A stretch of DNA of 64,000 nucleotides, from NCBI RefSeq assembly GCF_042433895.1, contig NZ_JBHLUA010000012.1, positions 682,001 to 746,000 of the forward strand, in the 5' to 3' direction. The stretch comes from Mesonia maritima. GTDB lineage: Bacteria > Bacteroidota > Bacteroidia > Flavobacteriales > Flavobacteriaceae. Made by a program: the position numbers and the translations under genes. A model generated the notes under the pieces. The model did no database searches and was not told the DNA's origin. It saw nothing but the letters and a program-made list of their open reading frames with translations. Below, piece after piece: positions 35,129 through 43,818 of this stretch (positions are counted from its first letter, which is position 1; each line of letters opens with the position of its first letter).

Positions 35129-35683
35129 TTAAATAGTTAATTCGTTTTCTTCTTTTTGACGTTGCGCGATACTGAATAATTTTGAAAGGAACAGGAAAAA
35201 TAAACCGACACCGATAATATAATATTCATTACCAAATAAGTCAGTCGCTTCTAAACCAAATTCAGCGTTGAAATCTTTATTTACATTATTGAAAAATATG
35301 CTGTAAAAGATTGAAAATAAAAATTTAGTTACGGTTGCACCAATAATACATTGTCCTATTCGCTTTAAGTAAAATGTTTGTTTTGATGTGAAAACACGTC
35401 TTGGTTTAATATCGTACACAAATTTTTTGAGGAAAAATAAACTACCTAACGTTAAGGCTAGAATAATAAAATAGCTAATAAAAAAAGATGCAACCTTTCC
35501 GGGTTCAGAAATTTCGCTGGTATTGATAATAGTAACTCTGTTAATTTTTAAATTCAAAAATTCTGGAATTTCGTGCTTAATAAAAATAATATAATTACAA
35601 ATTAGAAAAAGCCCAATATAGGTTAAACTATACATTGTAAACAGCAGACTAATTAAAAACCGAAGAATATGTAAAACCTTCAT
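35129..35683 (-). CDS. DUF2975 membrane protein (first copy)
   Basis: A 184-residue membrane protein with four hydrophobic segments (about 8-33, 62-85, 110-130, 148-170). The cytosolic loop KPRRVFTSKQTFYLKRIGQCIIGATV carries the family pattern. It ends in REEN-like sequence (KEENELTI), nearly the same as the end of the second copy, which shows that the two arose by duplication. It is first in the operon, behind a good promoter (TTG, 18 bases, TACATTTG). Only 1 base separates its stop from the next start. Confidence 0.85.
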   Translation of the reverse strand: MKVLHILRFLISLLFTMYSLTYIGLFLICNYIIFIKHEIPEFLNLKINRVTIINTSEISEPGKVASFFISYFIILALTLGSLFFLKKFVYDIKPRRVFTSKQTFYLKRIGQCIIGATVTKFLFSIFYSIFFNNVNKDFNAEFGLEATDLFGNEYYIIGVGLFFLFLSKLFSIAQRQKEENELTI

Positions 35684-35712
35684 ATTGAAAATTAATTATT
35701 GTTTTTCGATAA

Positions 35713-35746
35713 CAAATGTATTTAAAATTATTGAATAACAATAATT
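35713..35746 (-). promoter_or_regulatory. Promoter and inverted-repeat operator of the DUF2975/XRE operon
   Basis: On the minus strand TTG (35739-35741) and TACATTTG (35713-35720) are 18 bases apart, close to the Bacteroidetes -33/-7 consensus. A perfect 8-base inverted repeat, AATTATTG-N5-CAATAATT (35726-35746), overlaps the -33 element. Its size suits a small dimeric XRE repressor, so autoregulation is inferred. Confidence 0.5.
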
Positions 35747-35839
35747 ATTAGTAAAAAATTGAAAATGAAAGAATGTTATCATCTTGTTAAACCTATAAGC
35801 GATAATCGGTAGAATCTGAGTCACTTCAAATAATACTTT

Positions 35840-35847
35840 TATATTTG
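35840..35847 (+). promoter_or_regulatory. Candidate -7 box for the mrp operon
   Basis: TATATTTG is a perfect TAnnTTTG match 21 bases before the mrpA ATG, predicting a leader of about 15 bases. Confidence 0.5.
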
Positions 35848-35868
35848 TAGTTCAGATTTTAAAAAAGC

Positions 35869-38181
35869 ATGCTAACAGCCATATTAACGGGATTTCTCTT
35901 TTCAATTTTATTGGTTTTTCTTGGGCGATTTGTGAAAGGTAAATTTTCACTCATCCCGAGTATTATTCCGTTAGGCTTGTTCATTTATTTTGCGCAATTT
36001 ATTGGTGAAATTTCTGAAGGAAAAACAATTATTCGAAATTACGAATGGATTCCGTCGTTTGGTGTAAACCTTACTTTTACGTTAGACGGACTAGCATTGT
36101 TATTTTGCTTAATGATTACCGGAATTGGCTTTCTGGTTTTCGCCTATACTTCAGCTTATTTAAAAACCCATAAATTTCTCGATCGTTTTTACGGTTATTT
36201 AAGTGCATTTATGGCGGCAATGCTCGGTTTGGTATTGTCAGATAATTTAATTTCGCTCTTTGTTTTTTGGGAGTTAACCAGTATTAGTTCATTTTTTCTG
36301 ATCGGTTTTAACAATACAAATGAAGCTTCTCGAAAATCAGCTTTAACCGCTTTAGGAATAACAGGAATCGGCGGGTTATTGTTGCTTGCCGGCGCTTTAA
36401 TTTTAGGAAATATTTCCGGCACGTATTCCATTACTGAAATGATGCAAAACCCTTCCGTCATCACCGGAAGCGAATATTATATTTTAGCGGTCGCTTTAAT
36501 TTTTGGAGCCGCATTTACCAAATCTGCGCAATTTCCTTTTCATTTTTGGTTACCCGGCGCGATGAAAGCGCCAACACCGGTTTCTACGTATTTGCATTCC
36601 GCCACAATGGTAAAAGCGGGAATTTATTTATTATTAAGATTAACGCCGGTTTTAGGCGGAGAATCATTTTGGAATACCTCACTCATAATTGTCGGTGGAA
36701 TCACTATGCTTTATTCCGCAGTTCATACGATTTTTAGAACCGATTTAAAAGGGATTTTAGCCTATTCAACCATTTCAGCTTTAGGAATTTTGGTGTTTTT
36801 AATCGGTTTAGGAACCGAAGCTTCCCTATTAGCGGCAGCGGTTTTTATTCTGGTTCACGCACTTTATAAAGCGACTTTATTTTTAATTACCGGCGCTATA
36901 GATTTAGGCACAAAAACAAGAGATGTTACCAAACTTCGCGGGTTACGAAAAGTAATGCTTCCAGTAGCTATCGCAGGTTTTTTAGCCGCACTTTCTAATG
37001 CGGGAATTCCGTCGAGTATTGGTTTTATCGGGAAAGATTTAATTTATGAAGGGACGCTGCATTTCGAAAATTCAGTTGTACTTCTTACCGCTTTGGCTTT
37101 AATAACTAACGTTTTTATTTCGTACGCGGGTTATGTAGCAGGAATTAAACCTTTCTTCGGAAAATTACCGGAAGAATATAAAGAAACAACTTATCCTAAT
37201 TTCTTTATTTGGTTTCCACCGGTTTTATTAGGTTCGCTTGGTATTTTATTCGGTTTATTTCCGGTTTTAATTGAAGGTGCTTTAATAAAACCAATTGTGG
37301 CTTCATTAAATTTACCTACGGAAGAAATTCATTTAAAACTTTGGCATGGTTTTACGCCAATTTTAGCTTTAAGTGCCCTTACAATTGGTTCGGGCGTGGC
37401 GATGTATTTTTTACTGAAACCTTCGCAAAAATTAGAACGATTTATTAATTCGTTAGAATTTATTTCGCCAAAGAATATTTTAGAACAATTCAATAGTTTA
37501 TTTGAAAAATTCTCAAGTTTTTGGACCAATACATTTCAGAATGGTTATTTGCGAAATTATGTTTCCACAATAATTGTTTTTCTGGTAGTTTTAGTCAGTT
37601 GGACACTTTTACAGAATACTACTTATAAAATTGATTATGCTTCCTTTTCAAAACTTACGATTTACGAAGGAATTGTTTTAGGGATTATGTTTTTTGCCAT
37701 AATTTTTACAGTATTTACAAAGTCAAGATTAGCCGCTGTTGCCGCGATGGGCGTAATAGGATATTCCATTTGTTTGCTTTTTGTGTTTTATAGTGCGCCA
37801 GATTTGGCGATGACGCAATTCGCGATCGATACGCTTACGGTAATTTTATTTGTATTGGTGCTGTATAGGCTTCCGAAGTATTTAGTATTATCAGATTATA
37901 AAAACAGGATTAGAGATGGAATTCTTTCCATAGCTTTTGGCGGATTAATTTCCATTTTAGCTTTAGAAGTTTTAGCGCAACCTGTAAATGAAGAAATAAG
38001 TGAATTCTATGCGAAGAACGCTTACCTTGAAGCGCACGGAAAAAATGTAGTGAATGTAATTTTAGTTGATTTTAGAGGAGCAGATACAATGGTAGAAATT
38101 TCAGTATTAGCCATTGCAGCAATTGGTGTTTTTGGCTTACTGAAATTGCGATTAAAATCAACAGAAAGAGGCCAACGATAA
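35869..38181 (+). CDS. mrpA: Mrp Na+/H+ antiporter subunit A
   Basis: The largest subunit (770 residues, about 20 helices) of the multi-subunit Mrp cation/proton antiporter, related to NuoL of complex I. The proton-antiporter core shows FWELTSISSFFLIGF and FPFHFWLPGAMKAPTPVSTYLHSATMVKAGIYLLLRL with the channel Lys. The C-terminal DUF4040-type part has SAPDLAMTQFAIDTLTVILFVLVLYRLPKY. The last 60 residues (VNVILVDFRGADTMVEISVLAIAAIGVFGLL) correspond to the MrpA C-terminal/MrpB N-terminal region. It is the first gene of a complete mrpA-G operon and exports Na+ in exchange for H+. Confidence 0.97.
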   Translation: MLTAILTGFLFSILLVFLGRFVKGKFSLIPSIIPLGLFIYFAQFIGEISEGKTIIRNYEWIPSFGVNLTFTLDGLALLFCLMITGIGFLVFAYTSAYLKTHKFLDRFYGYLSAFMAAMLGLVLSDNLISLFVFWELTSISSFFLIGFNNTNEASRKSALTALGITGIGGLLLLAGALILGNISGTYSITEMMQNPSVITGSEYYILAVALIFGAAFTKSAQFPFHFWLPGAMKAPTPVSTYLHSATMVKAGIYLLLRLTPVLGGESFWNTSLIIVGGITMLYSAVHTIFRTDLKGILAYSTISALGILVFLIGLGTEASLLAAAVFILVHALYKATLFLITGAIDLGTKTRDVTKLRGLRKVMLPVAIAGFLAALSNAGIPSSIGFIGKDLIYEGTLHFENSVVLLTALALITNVFISYAGYVAGIKPFFGKLPEEYKETTYPNFFIWFPPVLLGSLGILFGLFPVLIEGALIKPIVASLNLPTEEIHLKLWHGFTPILALSALTIGSGVAMYFLLKPSQKLERFINSLEFISPKNILEQFNSLFEKFSSFWTNTFQNGYLRNYVSTIIVFLVVLVSWTLLQNTTYKIDYASFSKLTIYEGIVLGIMFFAIIFTVFTKSRLAAVAAMGVIGYSICLLFVFYSAPDLAMTQFAIDTLTVILFVLVLYRLPKYLVLSDYKNRIRDGILSIAFGGLISILALEVLAQPVNEEISEFYAKNAYLEAHGKNVVNVILVDFRGADTMVEISVLAIAAIGVFGLLKLRLKSTERGQR

Positions 38182-38193
38182 AGCAGAAAGAAG

Positions 38194-38607
38194 ATGAAAA
38201 CAATTATATTACGTACGGCATCAAATTATTTACTCCCAATATTGTTATTATTTTCAATATTCATTCTGTTACGCGGTCATTATTTGCCCGGCGGCGGATT
38301 TGTAGGCGGATTAATTGCTTCCATCGCTTTTGTTTTACACGCTTTTGCCAACGGATTAAAAGACACGAAAAAATTACTGAAATTTCATCCTGGATATTTA
38401 ATGCCAGTAGGTTTAGCGCTTTCATTTTTCAGCGGTTTGCTTCCGGTAATCGGTTTCGATGAACCTTTTATGACAGGACTTTGGCTTCATCATCCGTTAC
38501 CTGTAATTGGTAAAATAGGGACAGCATTGTTTTTTGATATCGGGGTTTATTTGGTTGTACAAGGCGTAACCTTAACTATAATTTTTACAATCTCAGAGTC
38601 AGCTTAA
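38194..38607 (+). CDS. mrpB: Mrp Na+/H+ antiporter subunit B
   Basis: A 137-residue membrane subunit with four helices. The MnhB signature is clear: ILLRGHYLPGGGFVGGLIASIAFVLHAFANG, then GFDEPFMTGLW and GVYLVVQGVTLTIIF. It is 12 bases after mrpA, in the order used by all seven-gene mrp operons. Confidence 0.95.
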   Translation: MKTIILRTASNYLLPILLLFSIFILLRGHYLPGGGFVGGLIASIAFVLHAFANGLKDTKKLLKFHPGYLMPVGLALSFFSGLLPVIGFDEPFMTGLWLHHPLPVIGKIGTALFFDIGVYLVVQGVTLTIIFTISESA

Positions 38608-38609
38608 CT

Positions 38610-38963
38610 ATGGAAATACTTTTAGCAATAATGACCGGGGTTTTATATGCAGCAGGACTGTATATGATTTTACGTAGAAGTTTAGTAAAATTAATTATCG
38701 GTTTAATTATTATTAGTAATGGTGCGAATTTGCTTATTTTTCTTTTAGGAAGAATTACAAAAGGGCATCCACCAATTATTCCTGAAGAGACGAAAATATT
38801 TTCAGAAATCTATGCAGATCCTGTTCCGCAGGCGCTAATTTTAACCGCAATTGTAATTAGTTTCGGGCTTCAATCTTTTGCTATTATTTTGGTGAAAAGA
38901 GCCTATAAAGTAGTGAATACCGATGATATTGATGAAATGAACGCAACCGACGAAGAAGTATGA
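38610..38963 (+). CDS. mrpC: Mrp Na+/H+ antiporter subunit C
   Basis: A 117-residue, three-helix subunit related to NuoK. Helix 2 holds LVKLIIGLIIISNGANLLIFLLG with the NuoK-like pattern, and DPVPQALILTAIVISFGLQSFAIILV is the family hallmark. It is 2 bases after mrpB, and its stop overlaps the mrpD start (ATGA). Confidence 0.95.
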   Translation: MEILLAIMTGVLYAAGLYMILRRSLVKLIIGLIIISNGANLLIFLLGRITKGHPPIIPEETKIFSEIYADPVPQALILTAIVISFGLQSFAIILVKRAYKVVNTDDIDEMNATDEEV

Positions 38964-40471
38964 TGCAACAATTATTATTATATCCACTATTATTTCAGCT
39001 TTTACTGAGCATAATTCTCATGTTTGCGTGGCGAAGAATAGATTTGCAACGCGTAATTAGTATTTGTGGTAGCGTTGTTGGTTTAATACTTTCGGGAATT
39101 TTATTTTATCAAGTTTGGACACAAGGAACGCAAACCGTTCAAGCAGCAAGTTGGGAAGCGCCTTTCGGAATTACTTTTGTCGCTGATACGCTTGCAGCAA
39201 CATTGGTTTTATTAACATCAATTTCTGGATTAGCGGTTTCTAGTTATTCTTCGGCTTCCGTGATTCCTGCGCGATTACGATTTGGGTATTTCCCGATTTT
39301 TCATTTTTTACTTTTAGGGTTAATCGGGGCTTTTTTAACCGGAGATATTTTCAATTTATACGTTTGGTTTGAAATTATTATCATCAGTTCTTTTGTGCTC
39401 ATTACGTTAGGAGGAGAAAAACCTCAAATTGAAGGAGCGGTAAAATATTTTACCTTAAATATTCTGGCTTCCATTATATTCTTAACCGCAATTGCAGTGA
39501 TGTACGGTTTAACCGGTTCATTAAATATGGCAGATTTAGCGGTAATTGTTCCGAAATTGGAAAATAGAGGCTTGGTAGAAGTTGCCGCGATTTTATTTTT
39601 AATCGGCTTCGGAATTAAATCGGCTGTTTTTCCTTTATATTTCTGGTTACCGGCTTCTTATCATACGCCACCTTCGGCAGTTTCAGCAATTTTTGGGGGT
39701 TTACTTACCAAAGTTGGTGTTTATGCACTTATTAGAATTTTTACCTTAATATTTTTAGAGGATGTTTTATTGGATGATATATTGTTGATCATTGCGGTAT
39801 TAACATTATTTAGCGGTGCAATAGGCGCCTTGGTTCAGAAAAATGTACGCAAAGTTTTTTCCTACCTAATTATTTGTCACATCGGTTTTATGATTGCCGG
39901 TTTAGGAATGTTTACGGAAGCTGCAATTGCCGGCGCGATTTTTTATCTTATTCACGATATCGTGGTGAAGACAAATTTATTTATGATCAGTGGTGTAATT
40001 TACCGTATAAAAGGAACGATTAATATGAAAACTTTAGGTGGTTTATATGAAGAATACCCGAAACTTAGTTTGCTTATGATTATTCCGTTTTTCTCGTTAA
40101 TTGGTGTGCCGCCACTTTCAGGATTTTGGCCGAAAATTTCCTTAATTATAGCCGGTTTTAAAACCGATAATTATGTGATAATTGGCGGAATAATTTTTGC
40201 GAGTTTATTAACCTTGCTTGTTATCGCCAAAGTTTGGAGTGAAGTTTTTTGGAAAAAGCCTTTAGAAATTCCAAAAAGACAACACTTTTTGTATTTTAAA
40301 GATATGACAACCTTGCGACGAGTTCAGTTTATTGCGCCGCTAGTATTTCTTACTTTAGTGTCGTTATACATTGGGTTTGGTGCAGAACATATTCAGCAAT
40401 TATCAAGTAGAATATCTTCAGAATTACTCGATAGCGGGCAATATATTAAGGCAGTAATGCCAAAAAGTTAA
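38960..40471 (+). CDS. mrpD: Mrp Na+/H+ antiporter subunit D
   Basis: A 503-residue NuoN/NuoM-like subunit with about 14 helices. Key blocks are NLYVWFEIIIISSFVLITLGG (conserved Glu), SAVFPLYFWLPASYHTPPSAVSAIFGGLLTKVGVYALIRIF (channel Lys) and GVPPLSGFWPK. It overlaps mrpC by 4 bases. With MrpA it forms the two proton-pumping-like modules. Confidence 0.96.
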   Translation: MMQQLLLYPLLFQLLLSIILMFAWRRIDLQRVISICGSVVGLILSGILFYQVWTQGTQTVQAASWEAPFGITFVADTLAATLVLLTSISGLAVSSYSSASVIPARLRFGYFPIFHFLLLGLIGAFLTGDIFNLYVWFEIIIISSFVLITLGGEKPQIEGAVKYFTLNILASIIFLTAIAVMYGLTGSLNMADLAVIVPKLENRGLVEVAAILFLIGFGIKSAVFPLYFWLPASYHTPPSAVSAIFGGLLTKVGVYALIRIFTLIFLEDVLLDDILLIIAVLTLFSGAIGALVQKNVRKVFSYLIICHIGFMIAGLGMFTEAAIAGAIFYLIHDIVVKTNLFMISGVIYRIKGTINMKTLGGLYEEYPKLSLLMIIPFFSLIGVPPLSGFWPKISLIIAGFKTDNYVIIGGIIFASLLTLLVIAKVWSEVFWKKPLEIPKRQHFLYFKDMTTLRRVQFIAPLVFLTLVSLYIGFGAEHIQQLSSRISSELLDSGQYIKAVMPKS

Positions 40472-40475
40472 GACG

Positions 40476-40946
40476 ATGAAGAATAGATTTTTATCAAACA
40501 TATTACTTACCTTTATTTGGGTAGCCATAACAGGAGATTTTCAGTTCTCTAATTATGTGTTTGGGTTTATTCTCAGTTTCATTATCCTTTTTGTAATTAC
40601 GCGTGGCGATGCAAAATACTTTAAGATAATTCCGAAATTAGTTGCCTTTATTTTCTTTTTCCTTTTTGAATTAATTAAAGCCAACTTGCAAGTCGCTTTT
40701 GATGTGGTTACCAAAAAATTCTATATGACGCCCGGGATTATTAAAGTTCCTTTGGAAGCCGAAACAAATTTAGAAATTAGCTTATTGGCAAATTTAATTA
40801 CGTTAACACCTGGAACGTTAAGTCTAGATGTTTCTGAAGATCGTAAAGTTTTGTACGTACATGCAATGTACATTAGCGATAAAGAAGAATTTATTAGCGA
40901 TATAAAAAACGGATTTGAACGAAGATTACTTGAAATTTTAAGATGA
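40476..40946 (+). CDS. mrpE: Mrp Na+/H+ antiporter subunit E
   Basis: A 156-residue subunit with two or three N-terminal helices (FLSNILLTFIWVAITGDF, then IILFVITRG and AFIFFFLFELIKANLQVAFDVV) and a soluble C-terminal half. LANLITLTPGTLSLDVSEDRKVLYVHAMYI is the MnhE hallmark. It overlaps mrpF by 4 bases. Confidence 0.95.
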   Translation: MKNRFLSNILLTFIWVAITGDFQFSNYVFGFILSFIILFVITRGDAKYFKIIPKLVAFIFFFLFELIKANLQVAFDVVTKKFYMTPGIIKVPLEAETNLEISLLANLITLTPGTLSLDVSEDRKVLYVHAMYISDKEEFISDIKNGFERRLLEILR

Positions 40947-41245
40947 CCGTAGAAGAATATTTATATTACATCATATTGCCCATTTTAGCCGTTTCGGTTC
41001 TGCTGGTATTTTACCGATTTGTAATCGGGCCAAGTATTGCCGATAGAGTAGTAGCGTTAGATTTACTTATTACTATTGGTATTACGCTAATTGCTTTATA
41101 CAGTATTGTTTACGATCAATCTACTTTTTTAGATATTGCCATGATTTTAGGATTAATCGCTTTTTTAAGTACGGTCGCATTTTCCTATTATCTTGAAAAA
41201 CGAATGAAAGCGCAACGCAAAGACAAAAAGAAAAAAAATGAGTGA
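40943..41245 (+). CDS. mrpF: Mrp Na+/H+ antiporter subunit F
   Basis: A 100-residue, three-helix subunit. FYRFVIGPSIADRVVALDLL is diagnostic for MnhF, followed by FLDIAMILGLIAFLSTVAFSYYLEK. A basic Lys-rich tail ends the protein. It overlaps both neighbours by a few bases. Confidence 0.95.
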   Translation: MTVEEYLYYIILPILAVSVLLVFYRFVIGPSIADRVVALDLLITIGITLIALYSIVYDQSTFLDIAMILGLIAFLSTVAFSYYLEKRMKAQRKDKKKKNE

Positions 41246-41645
41246 TATTGCAATCATAATACTATCCACTTTCGGAGCCATTTTTATTTTACTTGCCGCG
41301 GTAGGTTTTGTAAGAATGCCCGATACTTATTTACGAATTTCAGTAACTACAAAAGCCGTGACGCTTGGTGTAGGTTTAATTTTGGCGAGTGCTGCCATTT
41401 ATTTCGATGATCTTTCGGTCACCTCGCGCGTATTAGCCATTATTCTTTTTATCATTCTAACCGCGCCTGTTGGCGGACATTTAATTGGGAGGACTTCCTA
41501 TTTTTTAGGAGTTGGAATGTGGAAAAATTCGGTTTTAGATGAGTTGAAAGGAATGTATAAAGAAAACTCACATACCTTAACCAGCGGTTTTGAAGGTGAA
41601 ACCGAAGAAGAAGAAAAAGAACGAAAAAACCAACACAATAATTAA
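41238..41645 (+). CDS. mrpG: Mrp Na+/H+ antiporter subunit G
   Basis: A 135-residue, three-helix subunit. FVRMPDTYLRISVTTKAVTLGVGLILAS and FIILTAPVGGHLIGRTSYFLGV are typical of MnhG. The tail (about 115-135) is charged and rich in Glu. It ends 3 bases before bioF, so the antiporter and biotin genes may share a transcript. Confidence 0.95.
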   Translation: MSDIAIIILSTFGAIFILLAAVGFVRMPDTYLRISVTTKAVTLGVGLILASAAIYFDDLSVTSRVLAIILFIILTAPVGGHLIGRTSYFLGVGMWKNSVLDELKGMYKENSHTLTSGFEGETEEEEKERKNQHNN

Positions 41646-41648
41646 TTT

Positions 41649-42791
41649 GTGCCACAAAATCCAGCAGGAATTCTAAAAAAAATAGCCGAAAGAAAACAAA
41701 CCAATTCTTTTCGTACACTTACTGAATTTTCCTCAGCGCAAATCGATTTTTCCTCTAACGATTATTTGGGTTTTGCGAAATCTGAAAAAATTTTTCAGGA
41801 AACATCAAATTTACTTCAGCGTTATAAAAATACTCAAAACGGGGCGACAGGTTCCCGCTTAATTTCAGGAACTTCAGCGCTTACTTTTCAAACTGAAGAA
41901 AAAATAGCAACATTTCATAAAGCTGAAACTGCTTTACTTTTTAATTCCGGGTACGATGCAAATATTGGCTTGCTTTCATCGGTTCCGCAGCGCAATGATT
42001 TAGTTTTTTTCGATGAATTTTCGCACGCTTCTATTCGCGACGGAATTAAAATGAGTTTTGCGAAAAGCTTAAAATTCAACCATAACGATTTAAATGATTT
42101 AGCCGAAAAAATTGAAAAACACCAACCGCATTTTCAGCAAATTTTCATTGTAACAGAAAGTGTTTTTTCAATGGATGGCGACCAACCTGATTTGAAAAAA
42201 TTAATTTCTATAAGCGAAAAAAATAATTGCTTTTTAATTTTAGATGAAGCGCACGCATTGGGCGTAATCGGGAAAAATGGCGAAGGTTTGGCGCAAAACC
42301 AACATTTAGAACATAAAATTTTTGCCAGAATTGTAACCTTCGGGAAAGCGATGGGCGTTCACGGAGCTGCAATTTTAGGAAATTCAACTTTAAAAGAATT
42401 TTTAGTGAATTTTGCGCGGAGTTTTATTTACACTACTGCTTTGCCACCACATTCATTGGCTTCAATTTTGGTAGCTTATCAAGCATTAGAAACTTCTTCA
42501 GCAAAAAATAAACTCGTTGAAAATATTCAGTTTTTTAAAAAATTAGTGAACGATTTTCAGCTGAATAACTATTTCATTTCCAGCGATTCTGCAATTCAAT
42601 CGTGTATTATTTTGGGAAATGAGCGCGTAAAAGAACTATCTTCAACATTTTTAACTCAAAATTTTCAGGTGAAAGCCATTTTATCGCCTACCGTTCCCAA
42701 AGGAAAAGAACGTTTGCGTTTTTGCATTCACACTTATAATTCAAAAGAAGAAATAAAAGTAGCCCTAACGTTATTAAAAGAGCAATTATGA
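41649..42791 (+). CDS. bioF: 8-amino-7-oxononanoate synthase
   Basis: Condenses pimeloyl-ACP (or -CoA) with alanine, the first committed step of the biotin ring pathway; a PLP enzyme of the alpha-oxoamine synthase family. Seen are SSNDYLGFA, GATGSRLISGTS, FDEFSHASIRDG, VTESVFSMDGD, LDEAHALGVIG and the PLP lysine Lys233 in TFGKAMGVHGA. The 380-residue length is normal. The start is GTG, 3 bases after mrpG. Its stop overlaps the next start (ATGA). Confidence 0.95.
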   Translation: MPQNPAGILKKIAERKQTNSFRTLTEFSSAQIDFSSNDYLGFAKSEKIFQETSNLLQRYKNTQNGATGSRLISGTSALTFQTEEKIATFHKAETALLFNSGYDANIGLLSSVPQRNDLVFFDEFSHASIRDGIKMSFAKSLKFNHNDLNDLAEKIEKHQPHFQQIFIVTESVFSMDGDQPDLKKLISISEKNNCFLILDEAHALGVIGKNGEGLAQNQHLEHKIFARIVTFGKAMGVHGAAILGNSTLKEFLVNFARSFIYTTALPPHSLASILVAYQALETSSAKNKLVENIQFFKKLVNDFQLNNYFISSDSAIQSCIILGNERVKELSSTFLTQNFQVKAILSPTVPKGKERLRFCIHTYNSKEEIKVALTLLKEQL

Positions 42792-43201
42792 AAGAAAAAT
42801 TAGTAACCGTTGCGCGTTTCCAGTATTCTTCTGAAGCGCAAATTATCAAAGGACGTTTAGTGGCAGAAAATATAGAAACTTTTTTAGCTGATGAATATAT
42901 AATCGATACCGATCCGTTAATTAGCAACGCAATTGGTGGAGTGAAGCTGCAAGTTTGGAAAGAAGATAAAATCTTAGCTGAAGAAGTTTTAGCCAATATT
43001 TCTAGTTTCTCGGTAGATGATAACGGCGAAGCGTTAATTTGCCCAAATTGCCAAAGCCACAAAATTAGATATTATACAACTATTAACGATTTTCGTTCGT
43101 TTTTCTCCTTCTTACTTTGCTTATTTTTTGTTGTTTTGCCCATTAGCGTTTCGTATAAGTATCATTGCGAAAATTGCCATAAAAAATTTAATCTAAAATG
43201 A
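42788..43201 (+). CDS. DUF2007 domain protein with zinc ribbon and membrane helix
   Basis: A 137-residue protein embedded in the biotin operon. Residues about 1-70 match DUF2007 (VARFQYSSEAQIIKGRLVAENIETFLADEYI, AIGGVKLQVWKEDKILAEEVL), a ferredoxin-like domain sometimes called a putative signal-transducing domain. A C-P-N-C knuckle (about 84-87), a membrane helix (about 104-122, FFSFLLCLFFVVLPISVSY) and a second C-E-N-C knuckle (about 128-131) follow. The paired knuckles could bind one zinc only if both lie on the same side. It overlaps bioF and bioD by 4 bases at each end. Any role in biotin synthesis is unknown. Confidence 0.8.
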   Translation: MKEKLVTVARFQYSSEAQIIKGRLVAENIETFLADEYIIDTDPLISNAIGGVKLQVWKEDKILAEEVLANISSFSVDDNGEALICPNCQSHKIRYYTTINDFRSFFSFLLCLFFVVLPISVSYKYHCENCHKKFNLK

Positions 43202-43818
43202 AAAGCATATTTGTTTCAGGAATAGGAACTGAAGTTGGAAAAACCCTTGTTTCAACAATAATTACCGAAGCTTTAGAAGCCGATTATTTTAAACCGATTC
43301 AAGCAGGAGATTTACAAAATTCTGATACGCATAAACTGAAAAAATTAGTGACTAATCAAAAAACGGTTTTTCACCCAAATTCATTTCAGTTAAAAACGCC
43401 TATGAGTCCGCATGCTGCTGCGGAAATTGACAAAGTTTCCATAAAAGCGAATAAAATAAAGCGCCCGATTACAGAAAATGATTTAGTAATTGAAGGCGCC
43501 GGAGGTTTGTTGGTTCCTATAAATAATTCAGAAACAATTATTGATTTAATTCAGCCGGAAGACAAGATAATTCTCGTTTCGCGTCATTATTTGGGAAGTA
43601 TAAATCATACACTTTTAAGTATTGAAGCCTTAAAAAATCGTGGTTTAAGCTGTAGCGGAATTATTTTTAGCGGTGATGAACATAAATCTACCGAAGAAAT
43701 TATCGAAAAACTGAGCGGCGTTCGCATTTTAGGAAGAATTGAAAACGAACCTTATTTTGATGAAAATGTAGTAAAGGAATACGCGCAATTGTTTCAGAAA
43801 AAATTAAAATCCTTGTAA
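43198..43818 (+). CDS. bioD: Dethiobiotin synthetase
   Basis: Closes the ureido ring of dethiobiotin from diaminopelargonate, CO2 and ATP. The 206-residue P-loop protein has Walker A GIGTEVGKTLVS, FKPIQAGD, TPMSPHAAAE, the EGAGGLLVPIN block and a SRHYLGSINHTLLS segment. Its start overlaps the DUF2007 gene, and its stop overlaps bioA by one base (TAATG). Confidence 0.96.
   Translation: MKSIFVSGIGTEVGKTLVSTIITEALEADYFKPIQAGDLQNSDTHKLKKLVTNQKTVFHPNSFQLKTPMSPHAAAEIDKVSIKANKIKRPITENDLVIEGAGGLLVPINNSETIIDLIQPEDKIILVSRHYLGSINHTLLSIEALKNRGLSCSGIIFSGDEHKSTEEIIEKLSGVRILGRIENEPYFDENVVKEYAQLFQKKLKSL

Noticed and set aside
34412..35683. Toxin-antitoxin system of the XRE type
   Set aside because: The partners are multi-helix DUF2975 membrane proteins, not toxin folds, and a known XRE-DUF2975 pairing explains them better.
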